NCBI RefSeq assembly: GCF_001293685.1
Contig: NZ_BCAG01000006.1
Coordinates: forward strand, 682,001 to 746,000
Direction: 5' to 3'
Origin: Desulfatitalea tepidiphila
GTDB lineage: Bacteria > Desulfobacterota > Desulfobacteria > Desulfobacterales > Desulfosarcinaceae
Length of the DNA stretch: 64,000 nucleotides
Part shown: positions 53,973 to 63,396 of the stretch, in pieces
How positions within the stretch are numbered: the stretch's first letter is position 1
Layout of the letters: every line of letters starts with the position of its first letter
Made by a program: the position numbers and the translations under genes
The notes under the pieces: generated by a model
Databases searched by the model: none
Seen by the model: only the letters and a program-made list of their open reading frames with translations
Told to the model about the DNA's origin: nothing

Positions 53973-55157
53973 TCAGCGTTGATCCAATGGAATGAAACTG
54001 CACTCTTCCGGACCGCAGTATTCCCCCACATATTTGGATTCCGGCCTATAAAGCATGGGTTTCGGGGCAGCCTCTGCGTATTGTTCTTCGATCACATGGG
54101 CCGTCCATCCGGCCACCCTGGATATGGCGAACAGGGGCGAATAAAGATCGACCGGAATGCCCATCGAATAATAAAGCGAAGCGCTGTAGAAATCCACGTT
54201 CACGTAAATATCGGTTCCTTTGCGTTCCTTGAACGCCTTTTTGCCTTCGACCTCTAAAATTCTGGATATCTCATACCATCTGGTGTCGCCGGCCAGTTCG
54301 CCGGCGCGCTTGGACATGGGGGCCAGGATGTGGGCGCGGGGATCGTCGGTCTGATAGACCGCATGCCCCAAGCCCATGATCAGACGGCCTTCGTCAAGGA
54401 CCTTGTTCACATAGGCACTCACCCGGTCCGGGCTGCCGATATCCATCAACATCTGCATCACGCGCACGTTTGCGCCGCCGTGCAACTCGCCGGATAACGA
54501 CCCGATGGCAGCAGACACGGCTGCGTACATATGCGCCCGGGTCGAGGCGACCTCCCGTGCGGCAAAGGTTGACGCATTAAAGGAGTGTTCGGCGTGCAGG
54601 ACCAGAGCCACGTCGAAGAAATGGACCAGATCGGCATTGGGTTTTTGGCCGAAAAGCATGTAGAGAAAGTTTTCGGCGTGCCCCATGCCCGCATCCGGCG
54701 AGACCGGCGCTTTTCCAGTACGAATCCGCTCCCAAGCGGCCAATATGGTGGGCAGCTTTGCGATCAGTCGGATCGCCTTGCGCAGGGCGGCTTCCTTGTT
54801 GGCATCGGCCGCTTCGGCATCGTGATTGGCCAGCATCGATACGGCGGCCTGGAGAATGTCCATGGGCAGGGCATCGGCCGGCCGCGTCTCCAACGCCCGG
54901 ATCAATGCGTCGGGAATCTCACGCTCGGCCGCCAGTTTCTTTTTCAAAACAGCGAGTTCGTCTTTATTGGGAAGACGCTCGTATAGCAGCAAATGGACGA
55001 TCTCTTCGAAGGTTGCCCTGGCAGCCAGGTCCTGCACCAGGTAGCCCCTGTAGATCAGTTTGCCCTCTTTGCCGATCACGTCGCTGATTTTGGTGCTGGC
55101 GACGGTGACACCGCGTAGACCGGTATTGATCGTCGGTTTGCATTCCTCTTCCATCAT
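53973..55157 (-). CDS. gltA: citrate synthase
   Basis: Condenses acetyl-CoA and oxaloacetate. 394 residues, the short (non-allosteric) type, which may also take propionyl-CoA. Catalytic residues are in LHAEHSFNASTFAAREVAST (His), GLGHAVYQTDDPRA (His) and VDFYSASLYYSMGI (Asp). C-terminus GPEECSFIPLDQR. AAAGGAGG precedes the ATG. Monocistronic, divergent from nqr. Confidence 0.95.
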   Translation of the reverse strand: MMEEECKPTINTGLRGVTVASTKISDVIGKEGKLIYRGYLVQDLAARATFEEIVHLLLYERLPNKDELAVLKKKLAAEREIPDALIRALETRPADALPMDILQAAVSMLANHDAEAADANKEAALRKAIRLIAKLPTILAAWERIRTGKAPVSPDAGMGHAENFLYMLFGQKPNADLVHFFDVALVLHAEHSFNASTFAAREVASTRAHMYAAVSAAIGSLSGELHGGANVRVMQMLMDIGSPDRVSAYVNKVLDEGRLIMGLGHAVYQTDDPRAHILAPMSKRAGELAGDTRWYEISRILEVEGKKAFKERKGTDIYVNVDFYSASLYYSMGIPVDLYSPLFAISRVAGWTAHVIEEQYAEAAPKPMLYRPESKYVGEYCGPEECSFIPLDQR

Positions 55158-55402
55158 CGCCTCCTTTAATCTTCGACGTCACGGGAAACCGGCTTTTCGG
55201 CCGGATTAGGAATCGTTATCATGTGTGTATTGAAAATAAAACCTTAAAATGCTAATGGTCAAGAGGCATCCACATCGAAATTCCGGTTATCCTTAAACTG
55301 CCAATGACACCAACGCATCGACCGGTTGTTCCAAGCGTCCAAGCGCGTATGGCGCACCTTCACAGCCGGCCGACCGAAGAATACCATCAGGGCTGACAGG
55401 CT

Positions 55403-56761
55403 ATGCAAAAGCTGACCATTAAAAAGGGATACCGGTTCCGCATGGCCGGAGCACCGGCCGATGACCTGATCGTCCTGCCGGCACCGGCCCGCGTAGCGGT
55501 GCTGCCCGAGCGCGTTCCCCACATCAAACCCCGCCTCCTCGTCAAAAAGGGCGATCAGGTCCAAATCGGATCACCGCTGTTTGAAGACAAACGCAATCCA
55601 CGGTTCAAGTTTCTATCTCCGGGAGGCGGGACGATCCACGACATCTCGTTCGGACCGCGCCGCGTGATTCAAGCGATTGTCATCGACCGGAAGGAGACTC
55701 CTGAACCCGAAACCCGGTTTCAGGCGGTCACCGAAAACCAACTGGCGCAAATCGAACGGCAAGAGCTGGTGGACCGCATTCTGGACGGCGGCATGTGGTG
55801 GGCCTTCCGCGAACTGCCTTTTCGGGACCTGCCCGCGCCGGATGGAGAACCTCCTTTTATTCTGATCTCGCTCAACGCCAAAGAGCCATTTCAGCCGTCG
55901 CCGGCCGTTTACCTGAAAGATCAGGAACAATTGCTGGCCTATGGCCTGAAGGCCCTGAACGTATTGGCCCCGGGCAAAGTGCGGGTCTTTGCCGATGCCA
56001 GCGAAAGCAGTGTGATTGAGAAAGCCGGGCAGTGGCTCACACACGTCGTCAGCGGAAACTATCCGTGTGACGACCCGGCAACCGTGCTCTATCGCATCAA
56101 ATCCGACGCCTCTCAAAACCGCGCCTGGTTTGTGGCCGGCCAGGACCTGCTCGCACTGGCCCACCTGCTGCGCGAAGGGCGCTATCCGATCCGCCGGGTG
56201 GTGGCCGTGGCCGGCAGCGCGGCGCCCGATCGGCGCCACTGCCACATCCGGTTGGGCGCGCCTCTATCCCAAATGGTAGAGGACGCACGGTTGCACGGTG
56301 GCGAACGTTTCGTCGTCGGCGGCCTCTTCAGGGGCTACAGCAGTGATTCCGATGGATACGTGGGGTTTTACGAAACCGCGGTCAACGTGGTGCCCGAGGG
56401 CGGTGAACCCGAATTCCTGGCATTGTTCAACCCAGGCGTCAGCCGCCCGAGCTATTCACGCACCTTTTTATCCCGGCTCAACCCCAAGGCCCTGGTATAC
56501 AACTGCAATATGCATGGCGATCTGCGCGCCTGTATCGCCTGCATGCATTGTGCGGATGTGTGCCCTGTGGATCTGCTGCCGCAAATGATCTACAAGTCCA
56601 TCCTCGCCGAAGAGGTCGAGGAGTATCTCGAGTTGGGACTGCTCGATTGCGTCGAGTGCGGCTTGTGCAGCTATGTCTGCCCCTCCAAAATCGAGCTCAG
56701 CAGAACATTTATCGCCACCAAGGCGGCCTATGCCAAAGAACAAGCCGTTAAACCCGATTAA
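55403..56761 (+). CDS. nqrA: NqrA-like subunit with two RnfC-type 4Fe-4S motifs
   Basis: 452 residues. Residues 1-360 follow NqrA: LTIKKGYRFRMAGAP, PLFEDKRNPRFKFLSP, GMWWAFRELPFRDLPAP. The RnfC flavin/NADH motif GGAGFPT is absent. Yet the C-terminus has two complete cluster motifs, CIACMHCADVCP (C377, C380, C383, C387) and CVECGLCSYVCP (C416, C419, C422, C426), which Vibrio NqrA as I recall it has lost. The protein is thus NqrA in plan with the clusters of RnfC kept. First gene of nqrABCDEF. It may add an electron exit or entry, for example to ferredoxin or menaquinone. Confidence 0.85.
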   Translation: MQKLTIKKGYRFRMAGAPADDLIVLPAPARVAVLPERVPHIKPRLLVKKGDQVQIGSPLFEDKRNPRFKFLSPGGGTIHDISFGPRRVIQAIVIDRKETPEPETRFQAVTENQLAQIERQELVDRILDGGMWWAFRELPFRDLPAPDGEPPFILISLNAKEPFQPSPAVYLKDQEQLLAYGLKALNVLAPGKVRVFADASESSVIEKAGQWLTHVVSGNYPCDDPATVLYRIKSDASQNRAWFVAGQDLLALAHLLREGRYPIRRVVAVAGSAAPDRRHCHIRLGAPLSQMVEDARLHGGERFVVGGLFRGYSSDSDGYVGFYETAVNVVPEGGEPEFLALFNPGVSRPSYSRTFLSRLNPKALVYNCNMHGDLRACIACMHCADVCPVDLLPQMIYKSILAEEVEEYLELGLLDCVECGLCSYVCPSKIELSRTFIATKAAYAKEQAVKPD

Positions 56762-56824
56762 CGCCCAGAACATCAGAGCGTCGGGAACAATTCAGCGACC
56801 CCGAACGTACGGTGCCATGCGACG

Positions 56825-58009
56825 ATGAAAGCGATTCGCCAATTTTTCGAAAATCAACGCCGGCATTTTGAAGGCAACGGACCGCTGGCGCCCCTCGAAC
56901 CCTTTTATGAAGCCATGGAACGCGTCTTTTTCGGCACCGGACAGGTGACCGGTCAAGCGCCCCACGCCCGTGACAGCCTCACGGTGCAACGCTACATGAT
57001 GCTGGTCATCGTCATGCTCCTGCCATGCCTGTTTTTCGGCATGTATAACGTGGGACTGCAGTCGTTCAAGGCCGCCGGCCACCCCCTGGACTTCTGGCCC
57101 ATGATGGTGTTCGGGGCCAAAATCGTTCTGCCGCTGGTGATCATCTCCTACCTGTTCGGCTTTGGTTGGGAAATCGTCTTCTCCGCCATCCGAAAGCATC
57201 CGATCAGCGAAGGCGTCTTTGTCACCGCCATGCTCTTTCCCCTCACCCTGCCGCCCACGACGCCCTGGTGGCAAGCGGCTTTGGGCATCTCTTTCGGGGT
57301 CGTACTCGGAAAAGAGGTGTTCGGCGGCACGGGCCGCAACTTTCTCAACCCGGCCCTGACCGGACGCGCCTTTCTCTATTTTGCCTATCCCATCCAGATG
57401 TCCGGGGATGCCGTCTGGACGGCGGTCTATAACCATGGCGCCCAAGCCGTGGATGCGGTTACGGCCGCAACCCCCCTGGCGCTGGCCACCACGGCACCGG
57501 CCTCGCAAACGGTCGAACAGACCCTGGCCGCCGCCGGGTATGATTTCAGCACCCTGTTTCTCGGATTTTATCCAGACAGCATCGGCGCCTCTTCGGCCCT
57601 GCTGTGTCTGATCGGCGCCGTGGTCCTCATGATCATCGGAGTGGCCAGCTACCGCATCATCCTGGGGGATATCATCGGTGTGCTCGCCCTCGGTTATGTG
57701 CTCAATCTGTTTGCCGGCGAAGGCTCGGCGCCCTATCTGGGCATGAACCCTTTCTACCACCTGATCATCGGCGGCACCGCTTTCGGCATCGCTTTCATGA
57801 CCACCGACCCCGTATCGGCACCCGACACCCATGCCGCCCGTTGGATCTATGGCTTTTTTATCGGCGCCCTGACCGTGTTGATACGGGTCTTCAACCCAGC
57901 CTTTCCCGAGGGCATCATGCTCGCTATTTTGTTTATGAATGTATTCGCACCATTGCTGGACCACCTGGTGATCCGGTTGAGAATTCGCAAACGAATACCC
58001 AATATTTAG
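56825..58009 (+). CDS. nqrB: Na+-translocating NADH:quinone reductase subunit B
   Basis: Main membrane subunit, 394 residues with about ten helices. Covalent FMN attachment is expected at Thr216 in the TAATPLA motif. Others: RYMMLVIVMLLPCLFFGMYN, GRNFLNPALTGRAFLYFAYP, GTAFGIAFMTTDPVSAP. It contains an N-terminal cytosolic stretch with PFYEAMERVFFG, as in NqrB. 63 bases after nqrA. Confidence 0.94.
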   Translation: MKAIRQFFENQRRHFEGNGPLAPLEPFYEAMERVFFGTGQVTGQAPHARDSLTVQRYMMLVIVMLLPCLFFGMYNVGLQSFKAAGHPLDFWPMMVFGAKIVLPLVIISYLFGFGWEIVFSAIRKHPISEGVFVTAMLFPLTLPPTTPWWQAALGISFGVVLGKEVFGGTGRNFLNPALTGRAFLYFAYPIQMSGDAVWTAVYNHGAQAVDAVTAATPLALATTAPASQTVEQTLAAAGYDFSTLFLGFYPDSIGASSALLCLIGAVVLMIIGVASYRIILGDIIGVLALGYVLNLFAGEGSAPYLGMNPFYHLIIGGTAFGIAFMTTDPVSAPDTHAARWIYGFFIGALTVLIRVFNPAFPEGIMLAILFMNVFAPLLDHLVIRLRIRKRIPNI

Positions 58010-58052
58010 TCGGACGCAAGGTCAGGTCCGCAGCGACCCGATGGGTGATCAA

Positions 58053-58766
58053 ATGCCAAACGCCATAAAATCACTGCTGTTCGCAACGATACTCTGTGTG
58101 GTCTGCAGCGTGCTGCTCACGGCGGCCAGCACCGGGCTGCAGTCGTTTCAGCAGAAAAACGCCGAAGTGGACCGCCAGAAAAACATCCTGCTGGCCTTCG
58201 GCATCCTATCGGAAGGAGAAACGACCAGCGCCGATCGAATCCAGGAGATGTATCGGAACTATGTCAAAAGCTTTGTGGTGGATGACAGCGGCCGCATCCT
58301 GCACAAGGAAAGCCGCGGTACCAATGATCTGCAGCTGTATGCCTATATGAAGAATGATGAACTACAGGCCTATGTCGTGCCTATCGATTCCAAGGGGCTG
58401 TGGGGAAAAATTCACGGTTATCTGGCCATCGAAAACGACGGCGCCACCATTCGGGGATTCACGGTCTACAAACACCAGGAAACCCCGGGGTTGGGCGGCG
58501 AGATCGAAAGCCGATGGTTTCGGAAGAATTTCGAAGGTAAAAAAATCGTGAACCAAAACGGCGAGTTCGTTTCCATTAAAATTGCCAAGGGCAGCGCCGA
58601 GGATCAGATCGCCGCCGAAAAGCGTATCAATTATGTGGACGGCATCAGCGGCGCGACCATGACCGGCAAGTTTCTGACCGAAGGCATGAAGGAGATTCTG
58701 AAAGAGTACGAACCGGTGGCCGTTCAATTTCGGCAGAAGAACAAGCGCTACCTGAGAACCGATTAA
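58053..58766 (+). CDS. nqrC: Na+-translocating NADH:quinone reductase subunit C
   Basis: 237 residues: one N-terminal membrane helix (SLLFATILCVVCSVLLTAAS), a periplasmic FMN-binding domain with GYLAIENDGATIRGFTVYKH and QETPGLGGEIES, and the FMN-Thr motif DGISGATMTG (Thr202). ATG 58041 in frame is an alternative start. Between nqrB and nqrD. Confidence 0.93.
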   Translation: MPNAIKSLLFATILCVVCSVLLTAASTGLQSFQQKNAEVDRQKNILLAFGILSEGETTSADRIQEMYRNYVKSFVVDDSGRILHKESRGTNDLQLYAYMKNDELQAYVVPIDSKGLWGKIHGYLAIENDGATIRGFTVYKHQETPGLGGEIESRWFRKNFEGKKIVNQNGEFVSIKIAKGSAEDQIAAEKRINYVDGISGATMTGKFLTEGMKEILKEYEPVAVQFRQKNKRYLRTD

Positions 58767-58786
58767 CTCCAAAAGGCTGTGGAAAA

Positions 58787-59410
58787 ATGCCCAAACTATC
58801 CAAGAGCCCGACCTATAAAGCCATCGCCGAGGCGTTGTGGCAGTCCAACCCCATTTCCAAACAGATCCTGGGAATCTGCTCCGCGCTGGCCGTCACCGTA
58901 CAGCTGAAAACCGCCTTGGTCATGGGTCTGGCGCTCACCTTCGTGGTCGCCTTCTCCAACCTGGTCATCTCATCGCTGCGCCGTCAAATCCCCAGAAACA
59001 TTCGCATCATCGTGGAGGTGGCGGTCATCGCCACGCTGGTGATCCTGGCCGACGAATGTCTAAAGGCCTTCATGTACGACATCAGCAAGCAGCTGTCGGT
59101 TTTCGTGGGACTGATCATCACCAACTGCATCGTCATGGGCCGGGCCGAGACCTTTGCCATGGGCAATCCGCCCTGGCGCAGCTTCGTGGACGGCCTGGCC
59201 AACGGGATCGGTTATGCTTCGATCCTGGTCGGCGTGGCCTTTTTCCGGGAGTTGCTCGGATCAGGCAAATTGTTTGGATTTCAAATCGTCCCGGAAAGCT
59301 TTTACGCAGCCGGATACCACAATATGGGGTTGATGCTCCTGGCGCCCGGCGCATTCATCATGATCGGCCTGTTTGTCTGGCTGGAGCACACCCTGTTGAA
59401 GGACAAATGA
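58787..59410 (+). CDS. nqrD: Na+-translocating NADH:quinone reductase subunit D
   Basis: 207 residues with six membrane helices. The two Cys thought to bind the intramembrane iron centre with NqrE are present: Cys31 (LGICSALAV) and Cys114 ([10 protein letters not shown]). [11 protein letters not shown] is a family motif. Its TGA overlaps the nqrE start. Confidence 0.95.
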   Translation: MPKLSKSPTYKAIAEALWQSNPISKQILGICSALAVTVQLKTALVMGLALTFVVAFSNLVISSLRRQIPRNIRIIVEVAVIATLVILADECLKAFMYDISKQLSVFVGLIITNCIVMGRAETFAMGNPPWRSFVDGLANGIGYASILVGVAFFRELLGSGKLFGFQIVPESFYAAGYHNMGLMLLAPGAFIMIGLFVWLEHTLLKDK

Positions 59411-60018
59411 TGGAAAACCTGATCAGCATATTCGTCAATTCCGTCTTTGTGGGAAACATCCTGTTGGCCTATTTTCTGGGGATGTGCTCCTATCTCTCGG
59501 TCTCGAAAAATCTTCAGACCAGCCTGGGGTTGGGTCTGGCGGTCACCTTCGTCATGACCATCACCACGCCGGCCAACTGGTTGCTTTACCACTATCTGTT
59601 GGCGCCTGGCGCCCTATCCTGGGCCGGCCTGCCCGATGTCAACCTGGGTTTTTTAAAATTGGTTCTCTTTATTGCAACGATCGCCGGCATCGTGCAAATC
59701 GTCGAAATGGTCATCGATCGCTACTCCCAGGGGCTTTACAATGCCTTGGGGGTATTTTTGCCCTTGATTACGGTCAATTGTGCTATTCTGGGGGCCGCGC
59801 TTTTCATGGTCGAACGGCGTTACACGTTCGCCGAAACCATGGTCTACGGATTCGGTTCCGGCCTGGGCTGGCTGCTGGCCATCGTGGCCATGGCCACGAT
59901 CATGCAGAAGTTGCGTTATGCCGACGTACCCGAAGGCCTGCAGGGCTTCGGGATTCGCATGATCGTCACCGGTCTGATGGCCATGGCGTTTATGCTTTTC
60001 TCGGGAATTACCCTATAG
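59410..60018 (+). CDS. nqrE: Na+-translocating NADH:quinone reductase subunit E
   Basis: 202 residues with six membrane helices, inverted to NqrD. Intramembrane iron ligands Cys26 ([10 protein letters not shown]) and Cys124 (TVNCAILG) are present. [17 protein letters not shown] and [16 protein letters not shown] are typical of NqrE. An ATG at 59407 directly before is equally possible. Confidence 0.95.
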   Translation: MENLISIFVNSVFVGNILLAYFLGMCSYLSVSKNLQTSLGLGLAVTFVMTITTPANWLLYHYLLAPGALSWAGLPDVNLGFLKLVLFIATIAGIVQIVEMVIDRYSQGLYNALGVFLPLITVNCAILGAALFMVERRYTFAETMVYGFGSGLGWLLAIVAMATIMQKLRYADVPEGLQGFGIRMIVTGLMAMAFMLFSGITL

Positions 60019-60083
60019 AGCGCCCTGCAGAACGCCCTATACAAAGTAGATCGCGTTCATCGTCAAAAGGAAACGACCTCAAT

Positions 60084-61310
60084 ATGTCTGGAATCTATTT
60101 GATAAGCCTGGCGGTCTTTCTAGGCGTCATTCTCTTGCTGGTTGGCCTCCTGCTGGTGGTGGAATCTCAACTCACGGTCAAGGGTGATCGGCGCATCGTC
60201 ATCAACGGTGACGAAAGCAAGAGCGTTACCACCCCCGGCGGCAAAACCCTGCTCAGCGCCTTGATCGAAAACAAGATCTACCTGCCCAGCGCATGCGGCG
60301 GCAAGGGCACCTGCGGTACCTGTAAGTGCAAGGTGCTCGAAGGCGGCGGAGATATCCTGCCCACCGAGTTGTCCCTGGTCAGCCGCAAGGAGCGCATCGA
60401 GCACGTCCGTCTGGCCTGCCAGGTCAAGGTCAAGCAGGACATGTCCATCCAGATTCCCGATGAAATCTTCAACATTCAAAAATACACCGCCACGGTGGTC
60501 TCCAACGACAATGTGGCCACCTTCATCAAGGAACTGGTGCTCAAACTGGACGAAGGACAGACGATCCAGTTCAAGGCCGGGGCCTACATGCAGATCGACA
60601 TTCCGGAATACGAAGCCGAATTCAAAGACTTCAGCGTGGCCGAAAAATACAAGGCCGCCTGGAAACAATACAACCTGCTGACGCTCAAGGCCAAGTCTGA
60701 CGAACCAGCCAACAGGGCCTACTCACTGGCCAATCCGCCCGTCGAAACCGACCTGCTCAAGTTCACCATCCGCATCGCCACCCCGCCGCCGGGCAAAGAG
60801 GATCTGCCGCCTGGCGTGGGCAGCTCCTACGTCTTCAACCTCAAGCCGGGCGATCGGGTAACGATCAGCGGCCCCTACGGCGATTTTTTCGCCAAGCAGA
60901 CCGAACGGGAGATGTGTTTTATCGGAGGCGGCGCTGGCATGGCCCCGTTGCGCAGCCACATCCGTCAGCTGCTGCTGGGCGTAGAGTCCAAACGACGTAT
61001 CACCTTCTGGTATGGAGCGCGATCGCGGCAGGAGATGTTTTACGACGAGGAGTTCAAGGAACTCGAAGCGCGTTTTTCCAACTTCAGTTACCACGTGGCC
61101 CTGTCCGATCCGCAACCCGAGGACAAGTGGCATGGACCCACCGGGTTCATCCACCAGGTGGCACTAAAACAGTACCTGGGCGACCACCCTGACCCGACCG
61201 AAATCGAGTATTACCTGTGCGGTCCGCCGCCCATGGTGGCTGCCGTTGAGAAGATGTTATACGATTTGGGCGTTGAAAACGACATGATCGCTTACGACAA
61301 ATTCGGATAG
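60084..61310 (+). CDS. nqrF: Na+-translocating NADH:quinone reductase subunit F
   Basis: NADH-oxidising entry subunit, 408 residues: N-terminal membrane helix (5-27), 2Fe-2S domain with C71, C77, C80 and C112 (CGGKGTCGTCKC; RLACQV), FAD domain (RAYSLANPPVETD), and NADH domain (FIGGGAGMAPLRSHIRQLLL; YYLCGPPPMVAAVEKML). This identifies the operon as NQR rather than RNF, which would have RnfB here. AAAGGAAA precedes the ATG. Confidence 0.96.
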   Translation: MSGIYLISLAVFLGVILLLVGLLLVVESQLTVKGDRRIVINGDESKSVTTPGGKTLLSALIENKIYLPSACGGKGTCGTCKCKVLEGGGDILPTELSLVSRKERIEHVRLACQVKVKQDMSIQIPDEIFNIQKYTATVVSNDNVATFIKELVLKLDEGQTIQFKAGAYMQIDIPEYEAEFKDFSVAEKYKAAWKQYNLLTLKAKSDEPANRAYSLANPPVETDLLKFTIRIATPPPGKEDLPPGVGSSYVFNLKPGDRVTISGPYGDFFAKQTEREMCFIGGGAGMAPLRSHIRQLLLGVESKRRITFWYGARSRQEMFYDEEFKELEARFSNFSYHVALSDPQPEDKWHGPTGFIHQVALKQYLGDHPDPTEIEYYLCGPPPMVAAVEKMLYDLGVENDMIAYDKFG

Positions 61311-61624
61311 TCACAATTCGCTCGCACCTCACTTGCTCGGCCGATCGACCTGCGCTTGATTACACCTAACGACCCCATTACAGCTGTCTTGAATGTCTGA
61401 GACACAGGTGTCTCACAAACAGAAACGGACGAACCATACGGGTGTTCAGTCACCACCGGAAGCTCAATATCTATATGATATTAAACCATTACTTTTTTAG
61501 CAGGGCGATTTTTGAGCCTGGCACAGTTCTTGATGAACCAACGGACGAGCCCATAACGGCGACCGTCCATATGATGAGAAGACAGAGATCAACACCTAAA
61601 CCCATAACACGCAAGGGGGATCCC
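61311..61624. other. intergenic region after nqrF with a candidate sigma-54 promoter
   Basis: 314 bases. It contains a hairpin TGAGACA/TGTCTCA (61398-61404, 61409-61415) that may slow or end the nqr transcript, and a -24/-12-like sequence downstream. No gene called. Confidence 0.45.
61519..61534 (+). promoter_or_regulatory. candidate sigma-54 (-24/-12) promoter
   Basis: TGGCAC-AGTTC-TTGAT fits TGGCAC-N5-TTGC(A/T) except for the -12 C. It lies about 90 bases before the 61-residue ORF. An NtrX-type sigma-54 activator is encoded in the same window. Confidence 0.3.
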
Positions 61625-61810
61625 ATGAAAATCAAGGTAGATAAAAACATTGTCGAATTTGTGCCTGAAAACACGCTCGAAACCGCCGATCTCGAAAAGC
61701 TGTGGAATACGATCGTTGACTGCGTCAAGTTCAATAAAAAGCTGGTTCCCATTGGTGAGTTTGTGCCCCAAAGATCCAATCTGGCACGATTCACCATCGA
61801 GGATAAGTAG
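61625..61810 (+). CDS. small conserved-looking hypothetical protein
   Basis: 61 residues, start ATG 61625 after AAGGGGGA. Contents: MKIKVDKNIVEFVPENTLET, then LEKLWNTIVDCVKFNKKLVP and a polar end. One Cys, no membrane helix. Codon use looks like its neighbours and the ribosome site is good, so it is probably a real gene. Not recognised. It lies 61 bases ahead of flavodoxin and may share its transcript. Confidence 0.6.
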   Translation: MKIKVDKNIVEFVPENTLETADLEKLWNTIVDCVKFNKKLVPIGEFVPQRSNLARFTIEDK

Positions 61811-61871
61811 GTGTTCCCATTTAATCAACCCAGGGCTTTAACAAGTAATCGTTCATAAGGAGGAGGCAGGC

Positions 61872-62315
61872 ATGCACAAGGTATTGATCGCGTATATCAG
61901 CAGGACAGGGATGACCGAGAAGATGGCCAACTTTATCGCCGAGGGGGTGCGCATGGCCGGACAAGAGGCCGTGGTGCGCAAGGTCGCTGAAATATCGAGC
62001 GAAAAGGATCTGGAAGGCTACGCCGGATATATTTTCGGCTGCCCGACCTATCATCGCGATATGACCAATGGAATGAAGACGTTTCTATTTCTGGCCCAGA
62101 AGGCCAACTTGACCGGTAAGATGGGAGGGGCATTCTGCTCGTATACCCACAGCGGTGAGTCGGGTCCCATGGTTTTTGATACCATGCAACATGTGTATAA
62201 AATGGATATGGTGGATTTGGGTGCGCTGAATCTGAAAGAGCACGTCATCGGGACCCAAGACGGCACGAAAGCCTGCCAGGACTATGGTCGAGCGGTTGCC
62301 GGCAAGCTGTCCTAA
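61872..62315 (+). CDS. flavodoxin-family protein
   Basis: 147 residues. FMN phosphate loop YISRTGMTEKMANFIAEGV, then IFGCPTYHRDMTNGMK and FCSYTHSGESGPM around the isoalloxazine. Electron carrier, possibly low-potential. AGGAGGAGG precedes the ATG. Preceded by the 61-residue protein. Confidence 0.9.
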   Translation: MHKVLIAYISRTGMTEKMANFIAEGVRMAGQEAVVRKVAEISSEKDLEGYAGYIFGCPTYHRDMTNGMKTFLFLAQKANLTGKMGGAFCSYTHSGESGPMVFDTMQHVYKMDMVDLGALNLKEHVIGTQDGTKACQDYGRAVAGKLS

Positions 62316-62393
62316 GGTCTGTTTGCGTCGATTCACCATCGGATGCGGCCCAAGGTGAGTCGACGCAACCTCCGATGGATGAACATGCGGGGA

Positions 62394-62726
62394 CTAAAAT
62401 CCCATCTTCTCGGGCGGCCGCCGTTCAGGAACGTAGTCGTGGGGAATGGTTTCGTCGTTCCAGGCTTTGGAGACATACAGATTGCAATAGCAGCTGCCAA
62501 ACTCCTTGACATCCGGTTCGCGGTAAACGCAGGGGCAGACGATATCCTTGTCCGCTTCCCGATTGCCTGATGCCAGCCGGCAGGGACAGGCCATATAGCC
62601 GTACCGATCCTTGTTCTTCAACAAGGCGTCCAGCAATTCAAACACGCGTGCTTTATCCTTATTGAAATAATATCCCTTGGCCTCTTGAATCTTTTTCAGA
62701 TTTTCGTAAAGTTGCTGGGTATCCAT
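62394..62726 (-). CDS. ferredoxin-thioredoxin reductase catalytic-chain-like protein
   Basis: 110 residues. Cys pattern CPC (47, 49) - CPC (64, 66) - CYC (79, 81), as in the catalytic chain of ferredoxin:thioredoxin reductase, which uses a 4Fe-4S cluster beside a disulfide. Spacing (14 and 12) differs somewhat from plant FTR as I recall it. No variable chain is encoded here. It overlaps the upstream glutaredoxin-like gene by one base (TAATG), suggesting that the latter is its target or partner. Confidence 0.88.
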   Translation of the reverse strand: MDTQQLYENLKKIQEAKGYYFNKDKARVFELLDALLKNKDRYGYMACPCRLASGNREADKDIVCPCVYREPDVKEFGSCYCNLYVSKAWNDETIPHDYVPERRPPEKMGF

Positions 62727-62980
62727 TATATGCCCAATGCCTCCTTGATTTCGGCCTCCTTATAACCGACGATCACCTTGTCACCGATAATGATGGTCGG
62801 AAACGAGCATTTGGGGTTGAATTTCTTGACGTCTTCCAGGATTGCCTTTCGCTCGTCTCCTTCCAGAAGATCCACATCCACGAACTCATATTTAACGGTG
62901 CATTCATTCAGCAGCTTCTTGGTGGATTTGCAGTGGCTGCAGGTGCTCAAACTGAATATTTTGACAGGTTCTTGGGCCAT
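62726..62980 (-). CDS. glutaredoxin-like protein
   Basis: 84 residues with thioredoxin fold and redox motif C14-S-H-C17 (IFSLSTCSHCKSTKKLL), conserved cis-Pro in CSFPTIIIGDKVIVGY. Start 62980; a longer frame is not needed. It is encoded just before the FTR-like gene and probably receives electrons from it. Confidence 0.9.
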   Translation of the reverse strand: MAQEPVKIFSLSTCSHCKSTKKLLNECTVKYEFVDVDLLEGDERKAILEDVKKFNPKCSFPTIIIGDKVIVGYKEAEIKEALGI

Positions 62981-63396
62981 GACATCTTTCCTTTCATTGT
63001 ATCGAGAGGGTTGGCATATGAAAAATCGAATGCACAGGTATATGATCGTTCTTTGCTCTACCGCCGGGCACCCGATACTTCGTTTTCCTTTAGTACAACT
63101 CCTGTCAGAATGCAAATGGCAGGCATCCTGAGAAATCAAGGAAAATATTCATTCCTATTGAATCTGTGCTTGACATCCCATCCTAAACCAGTTTAGAAAA
63201 ATAGTAATTATTCCTATTAAGCTATAGTATGTGCCAAGGCTGATGGAATGGTAAGAATCAGCGTCGTCAAATCTCATCGGAAGGCGGAATATCCGACACC
63301 CCGTGGAAATCCCGAAAGCATACCGCGACAGGAACGTTGGAAAAGAACATCGGAATAAGGCCATCCAAACATAATCTTTCCAAGAAGGGAGACAAT
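62981..63396. other. divergent intergenic region upstream of CO dehydrogenase
   Basis: 416 AT-rich bases. A TTGACA at 63170-63175 could be a -35 element; the -10 is poor (TTAGAA at 17 bases). No ORF with family features. It holds the cooS promoter and that of the glutaredoxin pair. Confidence 0.45.

Noticed and set aside
55403-61310. Annotation of the operon as RNF (rnfCDGEA plus reductase)
   Set aside because: The last gene is a full NqrF, no rnfB is present, the first subunit lacks GGAGFPT, and subunits B to E match NQR in motifs; NQR with a cluster-bearing NqrA is the better reading.
59484-61310. 608-residue continuous ORF reading through nqrE into nqrF
   Set aside because: The first 200 residues are an out-of-frame reading of nqrE; NqrF starts at 60084 with a ribosome site.
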